NCBI GenBank assembly: GCA_910588175.1
Contig: CAJUQQ010000001.1
Coordinates: 109,304 to 173,303, forward strand
From: an uncultured Oscillibacter sp.
GTDB lineage: Bacteria; Bacillota; Clostridia; Oscillospirales; Oscillospiraceae
Reading direction: 5' to 3'
Length of the DNA stretch: 64,000 nt
Positions within the stretch are counted from its first letter, which is position 1. Every line of letters begins with the position of its first letter. The notes under the pieces were generated by a model. The model saw only the letters and a list, made by a program, of their open reading frames with translations, had not been told where the DNA came from and made no database searches. The translations under genes and the position numbers were made by a program. This document shows, one piece after another, positions 40,879 to 49,482 of the stretch.

Positions 40879-41451
40879 ATGGAAGTGTTTGACAGGATTG
40901 CGAAGAAATTTAAGAACCTTAGTCCAGCGGAAAAACAGGCCAGGAAGGCGGAGCCGTTGCCCGAAGGGGAGATTGTCCTTGCGTCCTCGTCTCACATTGC
41001 GGAGGAGGTATTCTATGGAGACGGCGAATACCGGACCACATTTCGGGTGAACGACGCTTTCAAGCCGGCGAAGTCCCACGCCGGGGAAGTGGATATGCTC
41101 CATACCTACGCGCCGGATACCGAGTACGGGGAGGAGGGGACGTATCCCTGTCTGGCGGTTCTGAGCGACGATGTGGTTTACACCGCTGTGGAGGAGTTCA
41201 AGGAAACCGGCATCGTCAAAGGGGTGCTGGAGTACACGCCGCTCTCCGGGACCTTTTACTTCAAAGCGAGAATCAGGTATTATGAGCACTTGATGTACTT
41301 TTATGGAATGGACTGCTGCGAGGGCTATTTTGAAAACCAAGGGCTCTGCCTGATCTATCCAAAAACGCTGGTGGGGACGGAAACCGAGCGGAGACTGATG
41401 GCTGTGCTGGACGAGGCGGCGGAAAGCTACCGGGAGGAAAGAAAAGCTTAG
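40879..41451 (+). CDS. Hypothetical protein
   Basis: A 190-aa soluble, acidic protein with no recognised domain. It has an N-terminal helix (F-D-R-I-A-K-K-F-K-N-L), a central mixed region and an aromatic stretch R-Y-Y-E-H-L-M-Y-F-Y-G. AGGGGAGAG precedes the ATG. Its last base pairs abut the 5' inverted repeat of the MITE-like element at 41451. Confidence 0.55.
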   Translation: MEVFDRIAKKFKNLSPAEKQARKAEPLPEGEIVLASSSHIAEEVFYGDGEYRTTFRVNDAFKPAKSHAGEVDMLHTYAPDTEYGEEGTYPCLAVLSDDVVYTAVEEFKETGIVKGVLEYTPLSGTFYFKARIRYYEHLMYFYGMDCCEGYFENQGLCLIYPKTLVGTETERRLMAVLDEAAESYREERKA

Positions 41452-41610
41452 AGCCTATCCCAAAATAATTCGCACACATCTTGCTTGCATATTTCACGCC
41501 ACGCTTCGTTGGTTTTCCTTGCCGGGCGGCAGCCCGCCCGCGAAAAACCGCCTTGTTTGGCGTAAAATCTGACGGCGCAATCTGCGCACGCCTTATTTCG
41601 GGATAGGCTC
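41451..41610. mobile_element. MITE-like element with 18-bp terminal inverted repeats and TTA duplication
   Basis: The ends GAGCCTATCCCAAAATAA (41451-41468) and TTATTTCGGGATAGGCTC (41593-41610) are inverted repeats with one mismatch; similarity continues imperfectly for about 16 bp more. TTA flanks both ends (41448-41450 and 41611-41613). The 160-bp body has no gene. The ends and 3-bp TNA target resemble IS5-family (IS427/IS1031-like) elements, so such a transposase may move it in trans; this is inference. Confidence 0.82.
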
Positions 41611-41646
41611 TTAAAGCACCGCTTTCGGCTTTTGTCGGATTTTCTA

Positions 41647-41675
41647 TTGAATTCGGGCAAATAATAGAGTATAAT
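41647..41675 (+). promoter_or_regulatory. Promoter of DUF1858-trmK-nif3
   Basis: TTGAAT (41647-41652), a 17-bp spacer and TATAAT (41670-41675), about 35 bp beyond the MITE-like element. Confidence 0.78.
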
Positions 41676-41763
41676 AGCGGAACGATGGCTGTCTGCGGAA
41701 ATTTGTTTCAAAGGACCCGGCAGCCGAGTGCCGAAACCTATTTCAATACGGAGGAATCCAGAT

Positions 41764-41973
41764 ATGATTGAGATCACAAAAGACACCATTATCGGCGATA
41801 TCCTGGACATCGCCCCTCAGACCGCGCCCATCTTCCTGTCCATCGGCATGCACTGCCTGGGCTGCCCCTCCTCCCGGGGGGAGACCGTAGAGGAAGCCTG
41901 CATGGTCCATGGCATCGACGTGGAAAAGCTGCTGGCTCTGGTGAACGAAGAAGCCAACAAGAAGGCGGAGTGA
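41764..41973 (+). CDS. DUF1858 domain protein
   Basis: A 69-aa protein: T-I-I-G-D-I-L-D-I-A-P-Q-T-A-P-I-F, then G-M-H-C-L-G-C-P-S-S-R-G-E-T. The C-x-x-C and the pattern are those of DUF1858, found alone or fused to hybrid-cluster proteins. The role is unknown. ACGGAGG lies upstream of the ATG. The stop is 8 bp before trmK. Confidence 0.87.
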   Translation: MIEITKDTIIGDILDIAPQTAPIFLSIGMHCLGCPSSRGETVEEACMVHGIDVEKLLALVNEEANKKAE

Positions 41974-41980
41974 CGCCGCC

Positions 41981-42679
41981 TTGCGGGACTTTGCACTGAC
42001 GCCCCGCCTTCGGCTGCTGGCGGACTGGGTGCCCCCCGGCGCACGGCTCGCTGATGTTGGCACGGATCACGCCTATCTGCCCGTGTGGCTCCGGCTCCAC
42101 GGGCGCGTGGTCTCTGCCATTGCCTGCGATCTGCGGGAGGGTCCCCTGGCCCGGGCCCGGGAGACCGGAAGGACCTGGGGCGCGGACGGCATCGACTACC
42201 GGCTGGGGAACGGCCTGGCGGTGGTCTCACCGGAGGAGGCGGACACCATTGTCGTTGCCGGGATGGGGGGCGAGAATATTGCCGCCATCCTGTCTCGGGC
42301 CCCCTGGACCGCCGGGGGCGGGCACACGCTGTTGCTCCAGCCCCAAACCCGGGCGGAGACGCTTCGGGCCTTTTTGGCGGAGAACGGGTACGCCATCCGC
42401 CGGGAGGCTCTGGTGGAGGATCGGGGTGTGATTTACCCGGTGATGGAAGCCGGGAGAGGGGAAATGACTCTGACCCTGGGTCAGCTCTACGGCGGGGCGG
42501 CCCTGCTTCACGATCCGCTGGGAGACCGGTACATCATCCGGAAAATCATTCGGCTGCAAACCGCCGTGGCGGGACGGAACCGCTCCGGAGAGGGCGGGGA
42601 AAAAGGGGACGCGCTGCGGGAGATTATCACCGCGCTGCTGTCCATGAGAGAGGAGTGGCGCAATGCCAACTGTCCGTGA
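41981..42679 (+). CDS. trmK: tRNA (adenine(22)-N(1))-methyltransferase
   Basis: A 232-aa SAM enzyme that methylates A22 of tRNA in Gram-positives. L-T-P-R-L-R-L-L-A-D-W-V near 5-16, the SAM loop A-D-V-G-T-D-H-A-Y-L-P near 24-34, and V-A-G-M-G-G-E-N-I near 92 are the family marks. The start is probably TTG at 41981, after GGCGGAG in the preceding gene. It overlaps nif3 downstream by 17 bp, the usual neighbour. Confidence 0.92.
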   Translation: MRDFALTPRLRLLADWVPPGARLADVGTDHAYLPVWLRLHGRVVSAIACDLREGPLARARETGRTWGADGIDYRLGNGLAVVSPEEADTIVVAGMGGENIAAILSRAPWTAGGGHTLLLQPQTRAETLRAFLAENGYAIRREALVEDRGVIYPVMEAGRGEMTLTLGQLYGGAALLHDPLGDRYIIRKIIRLQTAVAGRNRSGEGGEKGDALREIITALLSMREEWRNANCP

Positions 42680-43451
42680 AATGGAGGCGGCTCTGTTTGA
42701 ACTGGCCCCCCGGGAAGGGACTATGGATTGGGACAACGTGGGGCATCTGCTGGGGGATCCCCGCCAGGAGGTGAGCCGATGCATGGTGGCCCTGGACATC
42801 ACCCATGCCGTGGCGGAGGAGGCCATCGCGGCGGGCTGTCAGCTCATCGTCTCCCACCATCCCATCATGAACTGCAAATGGTCGCAGGTGCAGACGGTGC
42901 GGGATGACACCTTTCAGGGAAGTTTGCTGACGCGGCTGCTGCGGGCCAATGTGTCCGCCATCTGCATGCACACAAACCTGGACGTGGCAGAGGGCGGCGT
43001 CAACGACGTTCTGGCCCAGGCCTTAGGTATTCGGAAGCCGGAACGCTTTACCAACGAGGGGGCGGGGCGCTGCGGCTGGCGGGCGGAGCCCATGGCGCTG
43101 CAGGAGTTCGTCCGTCTGGTCTCCAAGGCTCTGGGCTGCAACGGCGTTCGGTACGCGGACGCGGGGAAGCCTGTTCACCGGGTAGCCGTAGGCGGCGGAG
43201 CCTGTGGGGAGTTTGAGGACGCCGCCATCTATGCTGGATGCGACACCTTTGTCACCTCCGATTTGAGCTATCACCAATTTGTGGATGCCAAGGTCAAGGG
43301 CATCAATCTGATCGACGCGGGGCATTTCCCGACGGAGGACCCGGTTTGTGAGAAGGTAATCGCCTTTTTGAGCGGGCGATTCCCGAGCCTGCGCGTTCAA
43401 AAATCCGCTTCCCATAAGGAAGCGATTCAGTATTATGTGGAAGGAGAATAA
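42663..43451 (+). CDS. Nif3-like dinuclear metal centre protein
   Basis: A 262-aa protein of the NIF3/YqfO family, which forms hexamers with two metal ions. D-W-D-N-V-G-H-L-L-G-D near 22-32, the metal-binding I-V-S-H-H-P-I (61-67) and M-H-T-N-L-D-V-A, and the C-terminal D-A-G-H-F-P-T-E. It may act as a GTP cyclohydrolase-like or metal-handling protein; the role is not settled. It is coupled to trmK. Confidence 0.92.
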   Translation: MPTVREMEAALFELAPREGTMDWDNVGHLLGDPRQEVSRCMVALDITHAVAEEAIAAGCQLIVSHHPIMNCKWSQVQTVRDDTFQGSLLTRLLRANVSAICMHTNLDVAEGGVNDVLAQALGIRKPERFTNEGAGRCGWRAEPMALQEFVRLVSKALGCNGVRYADAGKPVHRVAVGGGACGEFEDAAIYAGCDTFVTSDLSYHQFVDAKVKGINLIDAGHFPTEDPVCEKVIAFLSGRFPSLRVQKSASHKEAIQYYVEGE

Positions 43452-43456
43452 ACGCC

Positions 43457-44191
43457 ATGTCCGGACATTCCAAATGGCATAATATCCAGAAAACCAAGGG
43501 CGCGGCGGATGCCAAGCGCTCCGCCGCCTTTACCAAGATCGCCCGGGAGATTATCGTCGCCGTGAAAGAGGGCGGCTCCGGAGATCCCAATAACAATTCC
43601 CGGCTGGCCACGGTCATTGCCAAAGCCAAGGCTGTGAATATGCCGAACGACAACATCAAACGGACCATTGACAAGGCCTTGGGAGCGGGAAATACCGACA
43701 GCTATGAGGCCGTCACCTATGAGGGCTACGGCCCTGGCGGCGTGGCCGTGATTGTGGAGGCTTTGACCGACAACCGCCAGCGCACCGCGCCGGAGGTCCG
43801 CCATGCCTTTGACAAATGCAACGGCAACCTGGGGGCGATTGGCTGTGTGTCCTGGTCCTTCGACAAAAAGGGCGTCATCGTTATCGACAACGAGGACGGG
43901 GAACTGGATGAGGAGACCGTCATGATGGACGCCCTGGACGCCGGAGCCGCCGACTTCGAGGCCGACGGTCCCGCTCTGGAGATCACCTGCGATCCCGACG
44001 CGTTTAACGATGTTGTGAAGACTCTGGAGGAGAAGGGATACAGCTTTGTCAGCGCCGAGGTGGAAATGGTACCTCAAAACTACATTACTCTCAGCGGAGA
44101 GGGCGACGTAAAAAACATGCAGAAGCTCATTGATATGCTGGAAGACAGCGACGACGTGCAGAACGTGTGGCATAACTGGGACAACGACTGA
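43457..44191 (+). CDS. yebC: YebC/PmpR family protein
   Basis: A 244-aa protein: M-S-G-H-S-K-W-H-N-I-Q at the start, N-M-P-N-D-N-I-K-R near 62, Y-E-G-Y-G-P-G-G-V-A near 84. Family members act as transcription regulators or, as shown more recently for some, as translation factors at polyproline stalls. It follows nif3 by 5 bp. A G+C hairpin with a T-run follows. Confidence 0.97.
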   Translation: MSGHSKWHNIQKTKGAADAKRSAAFTKIAREIIVAVKEGGSGDPNNNSRLATVIAKAKAVNMPNDNIKRTIDKALGAGNTDSYEAVTYEGYGPGGVAVIVEALTDNRQRTAPEVRHAFDKCNGNLGAIGCVSWSFDKKGVIVIDNEDGELDEETVMMDALDAGAADFEADGPALEITCDPDAFNDVVKTLEEKGYSFVSAEVEMVPQNYITLSGEGDVKNMQKLIDMLEDSDDVQNVWHNWDND

Positions 44192-44295
44192 TCCTCGAAG
44201 GCGGGGCTGGCTAAACAAGCTGGTCCCGCTTTTGTTGCTCAATAATTAAACAAAAATTTTGTTTTGTATAATATTTGGATGAGACAGGAGAAGCG

Positions 44296-44342
44296 CAAAC
44301 GGACCGCCGCTTCCCGAAAAGGGAGACGGCGGTCCGTTTTTC
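44296..44342. terminator. Terminator between yebC and cotH (convergent)
   Basis: A 13-bp stem (AAACGGACCGCCG with CGGCGGTCCGTTT) around an inner CTTCCC/GGGAG hairpin, then TTTTTC on the plus strand. It ends at the cotH stop codon. A weaker hairpin with TTTTGTT lies at about 44200-44235. Confidence 0.85.
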
Positions 44343-46164
44343 ATTGCCGTGTGCGCCGGTAAAGGCGGGCGAACAGAATCCCCGCCAGGAGGACGGCCAG
44401 GGAAACCGCTGTCAGGAGCCAGGCAGTTCCGCTGACAGCGGCGGGTGCTTCGCCTGGGAACATTCCGCCGGGGAATCCTCTGTCTCCAGGCTGTTCCGGC
44501 GGGCCTTGCCGCAGGATTTCTACAGGTGGGGATTCTTCCGTATCTTTCTGTACGGGGCCGGCCGGGGCGAAAGTCTCCGCTGAGGGCTGCGGGTCCGGCA
44601 AATGTTCGCCGGACGGGGAGAAGCCACCTTTTTTGCCAAAGCCTCCGCCCTGATCCATAGTTCCCATATCGGAAAGGGTGATGGAGGAAGCATCCACCAA
44701 AGCGGAGGTGTCCGCCGCCTGGCCCTCTTCGGTGGAGGGAATTGAGCCGTCCAGCTGCCCGGCGATGCTCTCCGTCCGGAGGCGGCAGAAGGTCTCCAGG
44801 GTTTCTACGCCGGTTTCAAACTCCTCATAGGTATAGAACCGGGTGGGGTCACGTTCCACATAAGGGGCAATCAAAGCCGCCGCGCTGCCGGTCAGGGCCT
44901 CGGGATGCACCGTTTCCAGGAACTCCTGAAAATATTGGTGATACAGGGCCGTGTACTCCGGGCTGTCAAAGATCCAATCCACCATGGGGCGGCTGTCTCC
45001 GCCGGAGACCGGGGAGTCAATCGGAGCGTTGACCTCGCTGTCCGCGTTTCCGCCCTGGAAGGTGCCGTAGGCCAGGTTGTAGTCCCAGGGAATCATGGAG
45101 AGACGGCCTTCTTCCTCGTAAAGGTAATAGTTGTGAACCATGGAGCCGGTGTAGCTGTCGCCGTTGCGGACAAAGTTGTGGACCACGAAATAGCGGAGAA
45201 GCTGATCTATATCCAAAACCTCCTCCAGATGTTCACTGTTTTGGAGGGCTTTCAGGGAGGCAATCAGCCGGGCCTGATCCGCCTTGGTGGCGTCTGTTTT
45301 GGCGTTTTGAAAGATGTTGGAGTAGCTGCCCGGGTCATCGTCAATGTACCGGAGCTTCACGTCGTCGCTTCCCATACCGCCGGGACCGCCGGTAAATCTG
45401 GCAGGGCCGCCGCTTGATTCGTTTTCGGATTCCCGCCCGCCTTGGAACGGCTGATCGCCGGGCGGGGAGAAGGGCGTGGCGTTTTCACTGAAATTCATCA
45501 CATTCTTTAGGTCAAATTCCTGACCTTTTCCCCGCCCTCCGCCGAAGCTCATGCTGTCCGGCTTGTAAAGCTCTCCAAAGTCACTGCCATAGTTTCGCCG
45601 GAGGAAGCCGTCCTCCACGCCCTCCACCGCCAGATACAGTCCCCAATCTTGGCCGTTGACGGTGATAAAAACGTAACTGCAAAGAGGGGCGTTTACACCG
45701 AAGGCTCCCATCATTCGATAGGTGAGGTAGTCCTTCATATAGGTAGTGTCCTGAATGATGTTGTTCAGGCTCAGCTTGTCCAGGCCGTAGTAGGTTCTGC
45801 CGCTGTTGTAGTGGTCAAATTCCAGCTTGAAGCTGTATCGGTCGCTGTCCATGGCGGAGACCATGGTGAGGGAGGTGTTGCCCTTGGCCCGGATGGCGGT
45901 GTTTTGGTAGGCTTCGCCGTCGATGATAACGACGCATTGAGCGTATTCCTCATTTTCGCAGGTCTCCAGAAACCCCTCCCAATCGTCCATGACAATGTCG
46001 AGGGTGTGGACCAGCTCCGTGTCAAAGAGCCGGGTTTCGTACCCCATGACGGAGGAGGCGGGGCGGATGCCCAGGGCCTCGCCGTTCAAAAAGGCGGCGG
46101 TCAGCAGAAGGCAGAGGACCAGGGCCGCCGCGCAAAGCCGGTCTATATATTTGTGGGTCGACAT
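44341..46164 (-). CDS. CotH kinase family protein, membrane-anchored at its C-terminus
   Basis: A 607-aa exported protein. A signal anchor lies at about 10-30. The CotH domain covers about 50-440 with the nucleotide-loop-like R-A-K-G-N-T-S near 95, D-Y-L-T-Y-R-M and the catalytic-type I-P-W-D-Y-N-L-A-Y-G. Inserts rich in Gly/Ser/Pro occur near 230-270 and 500-570, and a C-terminal transmembrane helix at about 580-600 is followed by Arg-rich residues. CotH phosphorylates spore coat proteins in Bacillus; secreted or anchored relatives are common in gut Clostridia. AAGGAGG precedes the ATG at 46164. It is the last gene of the VTC-DUF4956-CotH run. Confidence 0.87.
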   Translation of the reverse strand: MSTHKYIDRLCAAALVLCLLLTAAFLNGEALGIRPASSVMGYETRLFDTELVHTLDIVMDDWEGFLETCENEEYAQCVVIIDGEAYQNTAIRAKGNTSLTMVSAMDSDRYSFKLEFDHYNSGRTYYGLDKLSLNNIIQDTTYMKDYLTYRMMGAFGVNAPLCSYVFITVNGQDWGLYLAVEGVEDGFLRRNYGSDFGELYKPDSMSFGGGRGKGQEFDLKNVMNFSENATPFSPPGDQPFQGGRESENESSGGPARFTGGPGGMGSDDVKLRYIDDDPGSYSNIFQNAKTDATKADQARLIASLKALQNSEHLEEVLDIDQLLRYFVVHNFVRNGDSYTGSMVHNYYLYEEEGRLSMIPWDYNLAYGTFQGGNADSEVNAPIDSPVSGGDSRPMVDWIFDSPEYTALYHQYFQEFLETVHPEALTGSAAALIAPYVERDPTRFYTYEEFETGVETLETFCRLRTESIAGQLDGSIPSTEEGQAADTSALVDASSITLSDMGTMDQGGGFGKKGGFSPSGEHLPDPQPSAETFAPAGPVQKDTEESPPVEILRQGPPEQPGDRGFPGGMFPGEAPAAVSGTAWLLTAVSLAVLLAGILFARLYRRTRQ

Positions 46165-46178
46165 GAGGGAGCCTCCTT

Positions 46179-46360
46179 TATAGTCAAACAACTGGAAAAG
46201 AATCAAAGATTCTTTTTCCGCGCCCAGGCTTTCAGCCTGGGTGGGCCGCTTTCTGCGGTCTCGGTTTGGATTTCGTCGTCAAATCCGGCGTATTTTACAC
46301 GCCGGCGGGCGAAGCTCGCTTGAAAAACAGCGTTGCTTCTGTTCAAGTTATTTGACTATA
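46179..46360. mobile_element. MITE-like element with about 25-bp inverted repeats and TA ends
   Basis: TATAGTCAAACAACTGGAAA (46179-46198) and its inverted partner ending in TTATTTGACTATA (up to 46360) match over about 22 of 25 positions. The 182-bp body has hairpins but no gene. The TA ends would fit an IS630/Tc1-like TA duplication. It fills the space between the DUF4956 stop codon (46361) and the cotH ribosome site. Confidence 0.78.
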
Positions 46361-47035
46361 TCAGCCCATGTAGTCGCCGTTGTAGCTCACCAATACCGCG
46401 CTGCGAATGCCGGGAAGGTCCGCCAACGTGTTGATAAAGCCGGTGTTTTCGTCCTTCAGCCGGATTTCCAGATTCAGCTCCACGGCGTCCTTTTGAACGG
46501 TCTTGCTCTTTACCACACAGCGCCGGGTGTTCTGCCGGAGGAACTCCGCCGCCCGGGCCTCGCTGTCCTGGCTGTCGCACTGGAGGACGGCAATATAGGG
46601 GTCAAAGCGGGACTTCCGATTAACAAAGATCAGCAGCATGCAGCCAATTACCACACTGCCCAGGACCGCCAGCGGAATCAGCCCCGCCGCCAGGACGATG
46701 CCCACGGCGATGGACCAGAAGAGGAAGGCGATATCCAGGGGCTCTTTGATGGCGGTGCGGAAGCGGACAATGGACAGCGCGCCCACCATGCCCAGAGACA
46801 GCACCACGTTGCTGGTGACCGCCAGGATGACCATGGTGGTAATCATCGTCAGCGCCACCAGGGTTACGCCAAAGCTGGAGGAGTACATGACGCCGGTGAA
46901 GGTTTTTTTGTAAACCAGAAAGATGAACAACCCCAGGCCAAAGGCCAGGATGAGGGCCAGGCTCATGTCCAAAAGGCTGACGCTGGCAACGTTCTCCAGG
47001 AAGCTGGATTTGAAAATGTCTTGAAAAGTAGTCAT
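46361..47035 (-). CDS. DUF4956 membrane protein
   Basis: A 224-aa protein with about four transmembrane segments in residues 20-145 (L-I-L-A-F-G-L-G-L-F-I-F-L-V, then V-G-A-L-S-I-V-R-F-R-T-A-I-K-E-P, the conserved DUF4956 block near 82-98) and a cytoplasmic ferredoxin-like C-terminal domain. It lies 21 bp after the VTC-domain gene. Its constant neighbours suggest a role with polyphosphate polymerases. Confidence 0.88.
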   Translation of the reverse strand: MTTFQDIFKSSFLENVASVSLLDMSLALILAFGLGLFIFLVYKKTFTGVMYSSSFGVTLVALTMITTMVILAVTSNVVLSLGMVGALSIVRFRTAIKEPLDIAFLFWSIAVGIVLAAGLIPLAVLGSVVIGCMLLIFVNRKSRFDPYIAVLQCDSQDSEARAAEFLRQNTRRCVVKSKTVQKDAVELNLEIRLKDENTGFINTLADLPGIRSAVLVSYNGDYMG

Positions 47036-47056
47036 CGCAATCGGTTCCTTTCTTGA

Positions 47057-47728
47057 TTAGCCATAAACACGGCATGCGGCATATTTGGAAAAGGCAGAGG
47101 TGTGCCGTCCCGGCAGCTGTACGGCGGCCCGGATGATATCGGGGAGAAATTCGTCCCACTTGACTTCCAGAATTGCGGGGGCGTCTCCGGCAGGAACGGT
47201 GACGGAGCCGGGATTCAGAAAATCCGTGGACGTCAGGCCGGTGCGGATGTTGTAATCCAGGGTCACCCGCACATTTCCGGCGGGGAAAACGTAGGCGTCC
47301 CGGGTGTAGTCCACAATGGTTCTGGGTCGGAGTCCGTTGGATTTCATCTTCCAGTAAAGCTCCTGAATCAGAGGTCTCCCTTCGCCGGGCATCCAGGTCA
47401 GGTCCCCGTCCAAAAGGGATTGGACCTCCTGGGCGCTGAGGAGAACGGAGCGCTTGCCGCACAGGCCGTCCCGCTTGACCTTCTTCTCCAGGCAGATGTA
47501 GGAGGCGTCGCCGTTGTAGTACCGTATTCGAAATTTCTCCCGCCGGGACACACCGTCAATCTTCTCCCGCAGAGCCGTGTCCCGGGGATCGTCGAAGTAC
47601 AGGCTCCGGATTTCATAGCGGCCGCTCTGCCCGTGGCTGTCCCGCTGGGCAACCGCAGAGAGACGGGAGGAAAGAACCAGACGGTCGGCGGCGGTGATTT
47701 CGTGTTTCCACTCGTGCCGAGGTTTCAT
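47057..47728 (-). CDS. VTC domain polyphosphate polymerase-like protein
   Basis: A 223-aa protein made of a single VTC (CYTH-like tunnel) domain: K-H-E-I near 7-10, Y-E-I-R-S-L-Y-F-D near 37-45, R-I-R-Y-Y-N-G near 66, E-K-K-V-K, then T-L-D-Y-N-I-R-T-G and a C-terminal I-L-E-V-K-W-D-E. In yeast Vtc4 the basic tunnel makes polyphosphate from ATP. AAAGGAG precedes the ATG at 47728; the longer frame is not used. It is the first gene of the three-gene run. Confidence 0.87.
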   Translation of the reverse strand: MKPRHEWKHEITAADRLVLSSRLSAVAQRDSHGQSGRYEIRSLYFDDPRDTALREKIDGVSRREKFRIRYYNGDASYICLEKKVKRDGLCGKRSVLLSAQEVQSLLDGDLTWMPGEGRPLIQELYWKMKSNGLRPRTIVDYTRDAYVFPAGNVRVTLDYNIRTGLTSTDFLNPGSVTVPAGDAPAILEVKWDEFLPDIIRAAVQLPGRHTSAFSKYAACRVYG

Positions 47729-47923
47729 GCTGAAGCTCCTTTCGTTCAACAGGATGGGAGCATCATACAGCGGGTTTCTTAGTTCAACCTTAAAAACGGA
47801 AATGCGGGAAAAACTTTCCATGAGGCTTGAATCGCTTGAAACAGGCGGAATTTGCCGGATTCTACCGTTGGTCGGTTGCTTTTTTCCTGGGGATGGGTGT
47901 ACACTGTCGGAGAGGTGAAGCAT

Positions 47924-48994
47924 ATGAACAAACAACAGTTCGGCAGTTTTATTGCCGGCAGCCGGAAAGACGCCGGGCTGACCCAGAAGGAGCTGGCCGG
48001 GCGGCTGCACGTGACGGACAAGGCGGTGAGCAAGTGGGAGCGGGCCCTGAGCTACCCGGACGTGACGCTGCTGGAGCCCCTGGCGGAGGCCCTGGGCCTG
48101 GGGGTGGAGGAGCTGATGTCCTGCCGGAGGCTGGAGGCCAGCGAAGAGAAAAAGGAGGACGAGCCTGTGGAGAACACAAGGGAAGAACAACCTGTGCGGA
48201 ACTTAATGGAGATTTCCCGGGAAAACATGCGGTCGGAGCGGCGGAAGCATATCTGGCAGACGGCCCTGGCCCTGGCGCTGATGCTGGCGGTGACCCTGGG
48301 GACCATTTGGTATTGCGATACGTATGTCAGTGAGCAGTTGGACAGTCCCATCGTGCTAAAGGAAACCGTGGGAAATGAGAACTACCTCTATGTGGAGGAC
48401 CAGGGCCATCTGCTCCGTCTGAAGTGCGGGGCGGATGTAGACTTCAACAACATCACGCTGGAAAGCGAGCATGGCGATGAGCTGGACTATCGCATGGATT
48501 GCCGCTGGAACCGGCGGACCTATGAGGGAACTGTCGCCTCGTGTGAGCCCACAGGAAGGATATCCTTGGGCGGGATGATGGATGTGACCTTCGAGACGGA
48601 GAGCGACCGTCTTTTCTGGTATGATAAAGTATTCTACACCAGCGAGAACTACTACCCGGATCCCTACGGCGAGCCTAGGGGGCAGGTCTATCTCTGTGAC
48701 TACCGCTTCTGGACTGGGGAGTGGGATGAAACCGTTGAATGGAATGTCTGGAAGAGAATGCAAACCGTCCTGCTGGTGGAGGACTGCCTGAATGCAACGG
48801 TGGCGGATATCGACCAGGACGGGCACAACGAGGTGGTGGTCCGCACCCGCTGGCCGGAAAAGCCCTACATGGTCTACGACTGGTGCGATGACTACAAGGT
48901 CAAGGAGATCGACCAGTACTGGCTGGACAGCGTCTCCCCGGAATTGCAGGAGCGGCTGATGACCGAACAGGAACGGTGGGCCCAATTACAGTAG
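47924..48994 (+). CDS. XRE-type HTH regulator with a membrane anchor and an extracytoplasmic domain
   Basis: A 356-aa protein. The HTH domain (about 3-65) reads L-T-Q-K-E-L-A-G-R-L-H-V-T-D-K-A-V-S-K-W. An acidic linker and one transmembrane helix (about 112-130) follow. The outer part (about 135-356) ends with D-I-D-Q-D-G-H-N-E-V, an FG-GAP/Ca-loop-like segment. It may sense an external signal. A promoter-like TTGCTT-18-TACACT lies at about 47877-47906. It is divergent from the VTC operon, so it could control it. Confidence 0.8.
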   Translation: MNKQQFGSFIAGSRKDAGLTQKELAGRLHVTDKAVSKWERALSYPDVTLLEPLAEALGLGVEELMSCRRLEASEEKKEDEPVENTREEQPVRNLMEISRENMRSERRKHIWQTALALALMLAVTLGTIWYCDTYVSEQLDSPIVLKETVGNENYLYVEDQGHLLRLKCGADVDFNNITLESEHGDELDYRMDCRWNRRTYEGTVASCEPTGRISLGGMMDVTFETESDRLFWYDKVFYTSENYYPDPYGEPRGQVYLCDYRFWTGEWDETVEWNVWKRMQTVLLVEDCLNATVADIDQDGHNEVVVRTRWPEKPYMVYDWCDDYKVKEIDQYWLDSVSPELQERLMTEQERWAQLQ

Positions 48995-49061
48995 TAGGTC
49001 AGCTGTCCGCAGAAGGAGACCATGGGAATCGCAGATAAGATGATCCGGCCGACCGGAGACA

Positions 49062-49104
49062 ATAGAAAAGAGGACCGTCCGCAGATCATGCGGACGGTCC
49101 TCGT
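49062..49104 (-). terminator. rnpB terminator
   Basis: A perfect 14-bp stem (49070-49083 with 49089-49102) with a 5-nt loop and TTTTCTATT on the minus strand. It may also stop the XRE gene from the other side. Confidence 0.92.
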
Positions 49105-49476
49105 ATATTGCGAGCAAAACTGTAAGCCGGGTTCTGTATTTGACAGCCATCTATCTAGGCGCGCTGTTGCCAACGCGCTCCAGCCACCCCGGGAGCGGCC
49201 GGGCCGGCCTTTCGGGGGCGAACCCCGATGCTCCCATACCGGTGTTGCTCCGGATAGAGTTTACAGCGACGGACAGTTCCCAGCCGTCGGGTGCGCTCTT
49301 ACCGCACCTTTCCACCCTTACCGGCACAGCGCGGCTGTGGCGGCGGTATATCTCTGTTGCACTTTTCCTGAAGTCGCCTTCGGCGGGCGTTACCCGTTAT
49401 CCTTGCCCTGTGGAGCCCGGACTTTCCTCATAAACGGCCTTTCGGCCTGTTCACGCGGCTGTCTGTTTTCCTCGCG
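49104..49476 (-). ncRNA. rnpB: RNase P RNA, bacterial class A
   Basis: The catalytic RNA of RNase P. On the minus strand the 5' part contains GAGGAAAGTCCGGGCTC and the 3' part ACAGAACCCGGCTTAC, the two universal core blocks. GCGAGGAAAAC near the 5' end pairs with GTTTTGCTCGC near the 3' end as helix P1. The GGGTGGAAAGGTGCGGTAAGAG region fits the class A specificity domain. Ends are approximate, set from the promoter and terminator. Confidence 0.95.
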
Positions 49477-49482
49477 ACGCTT

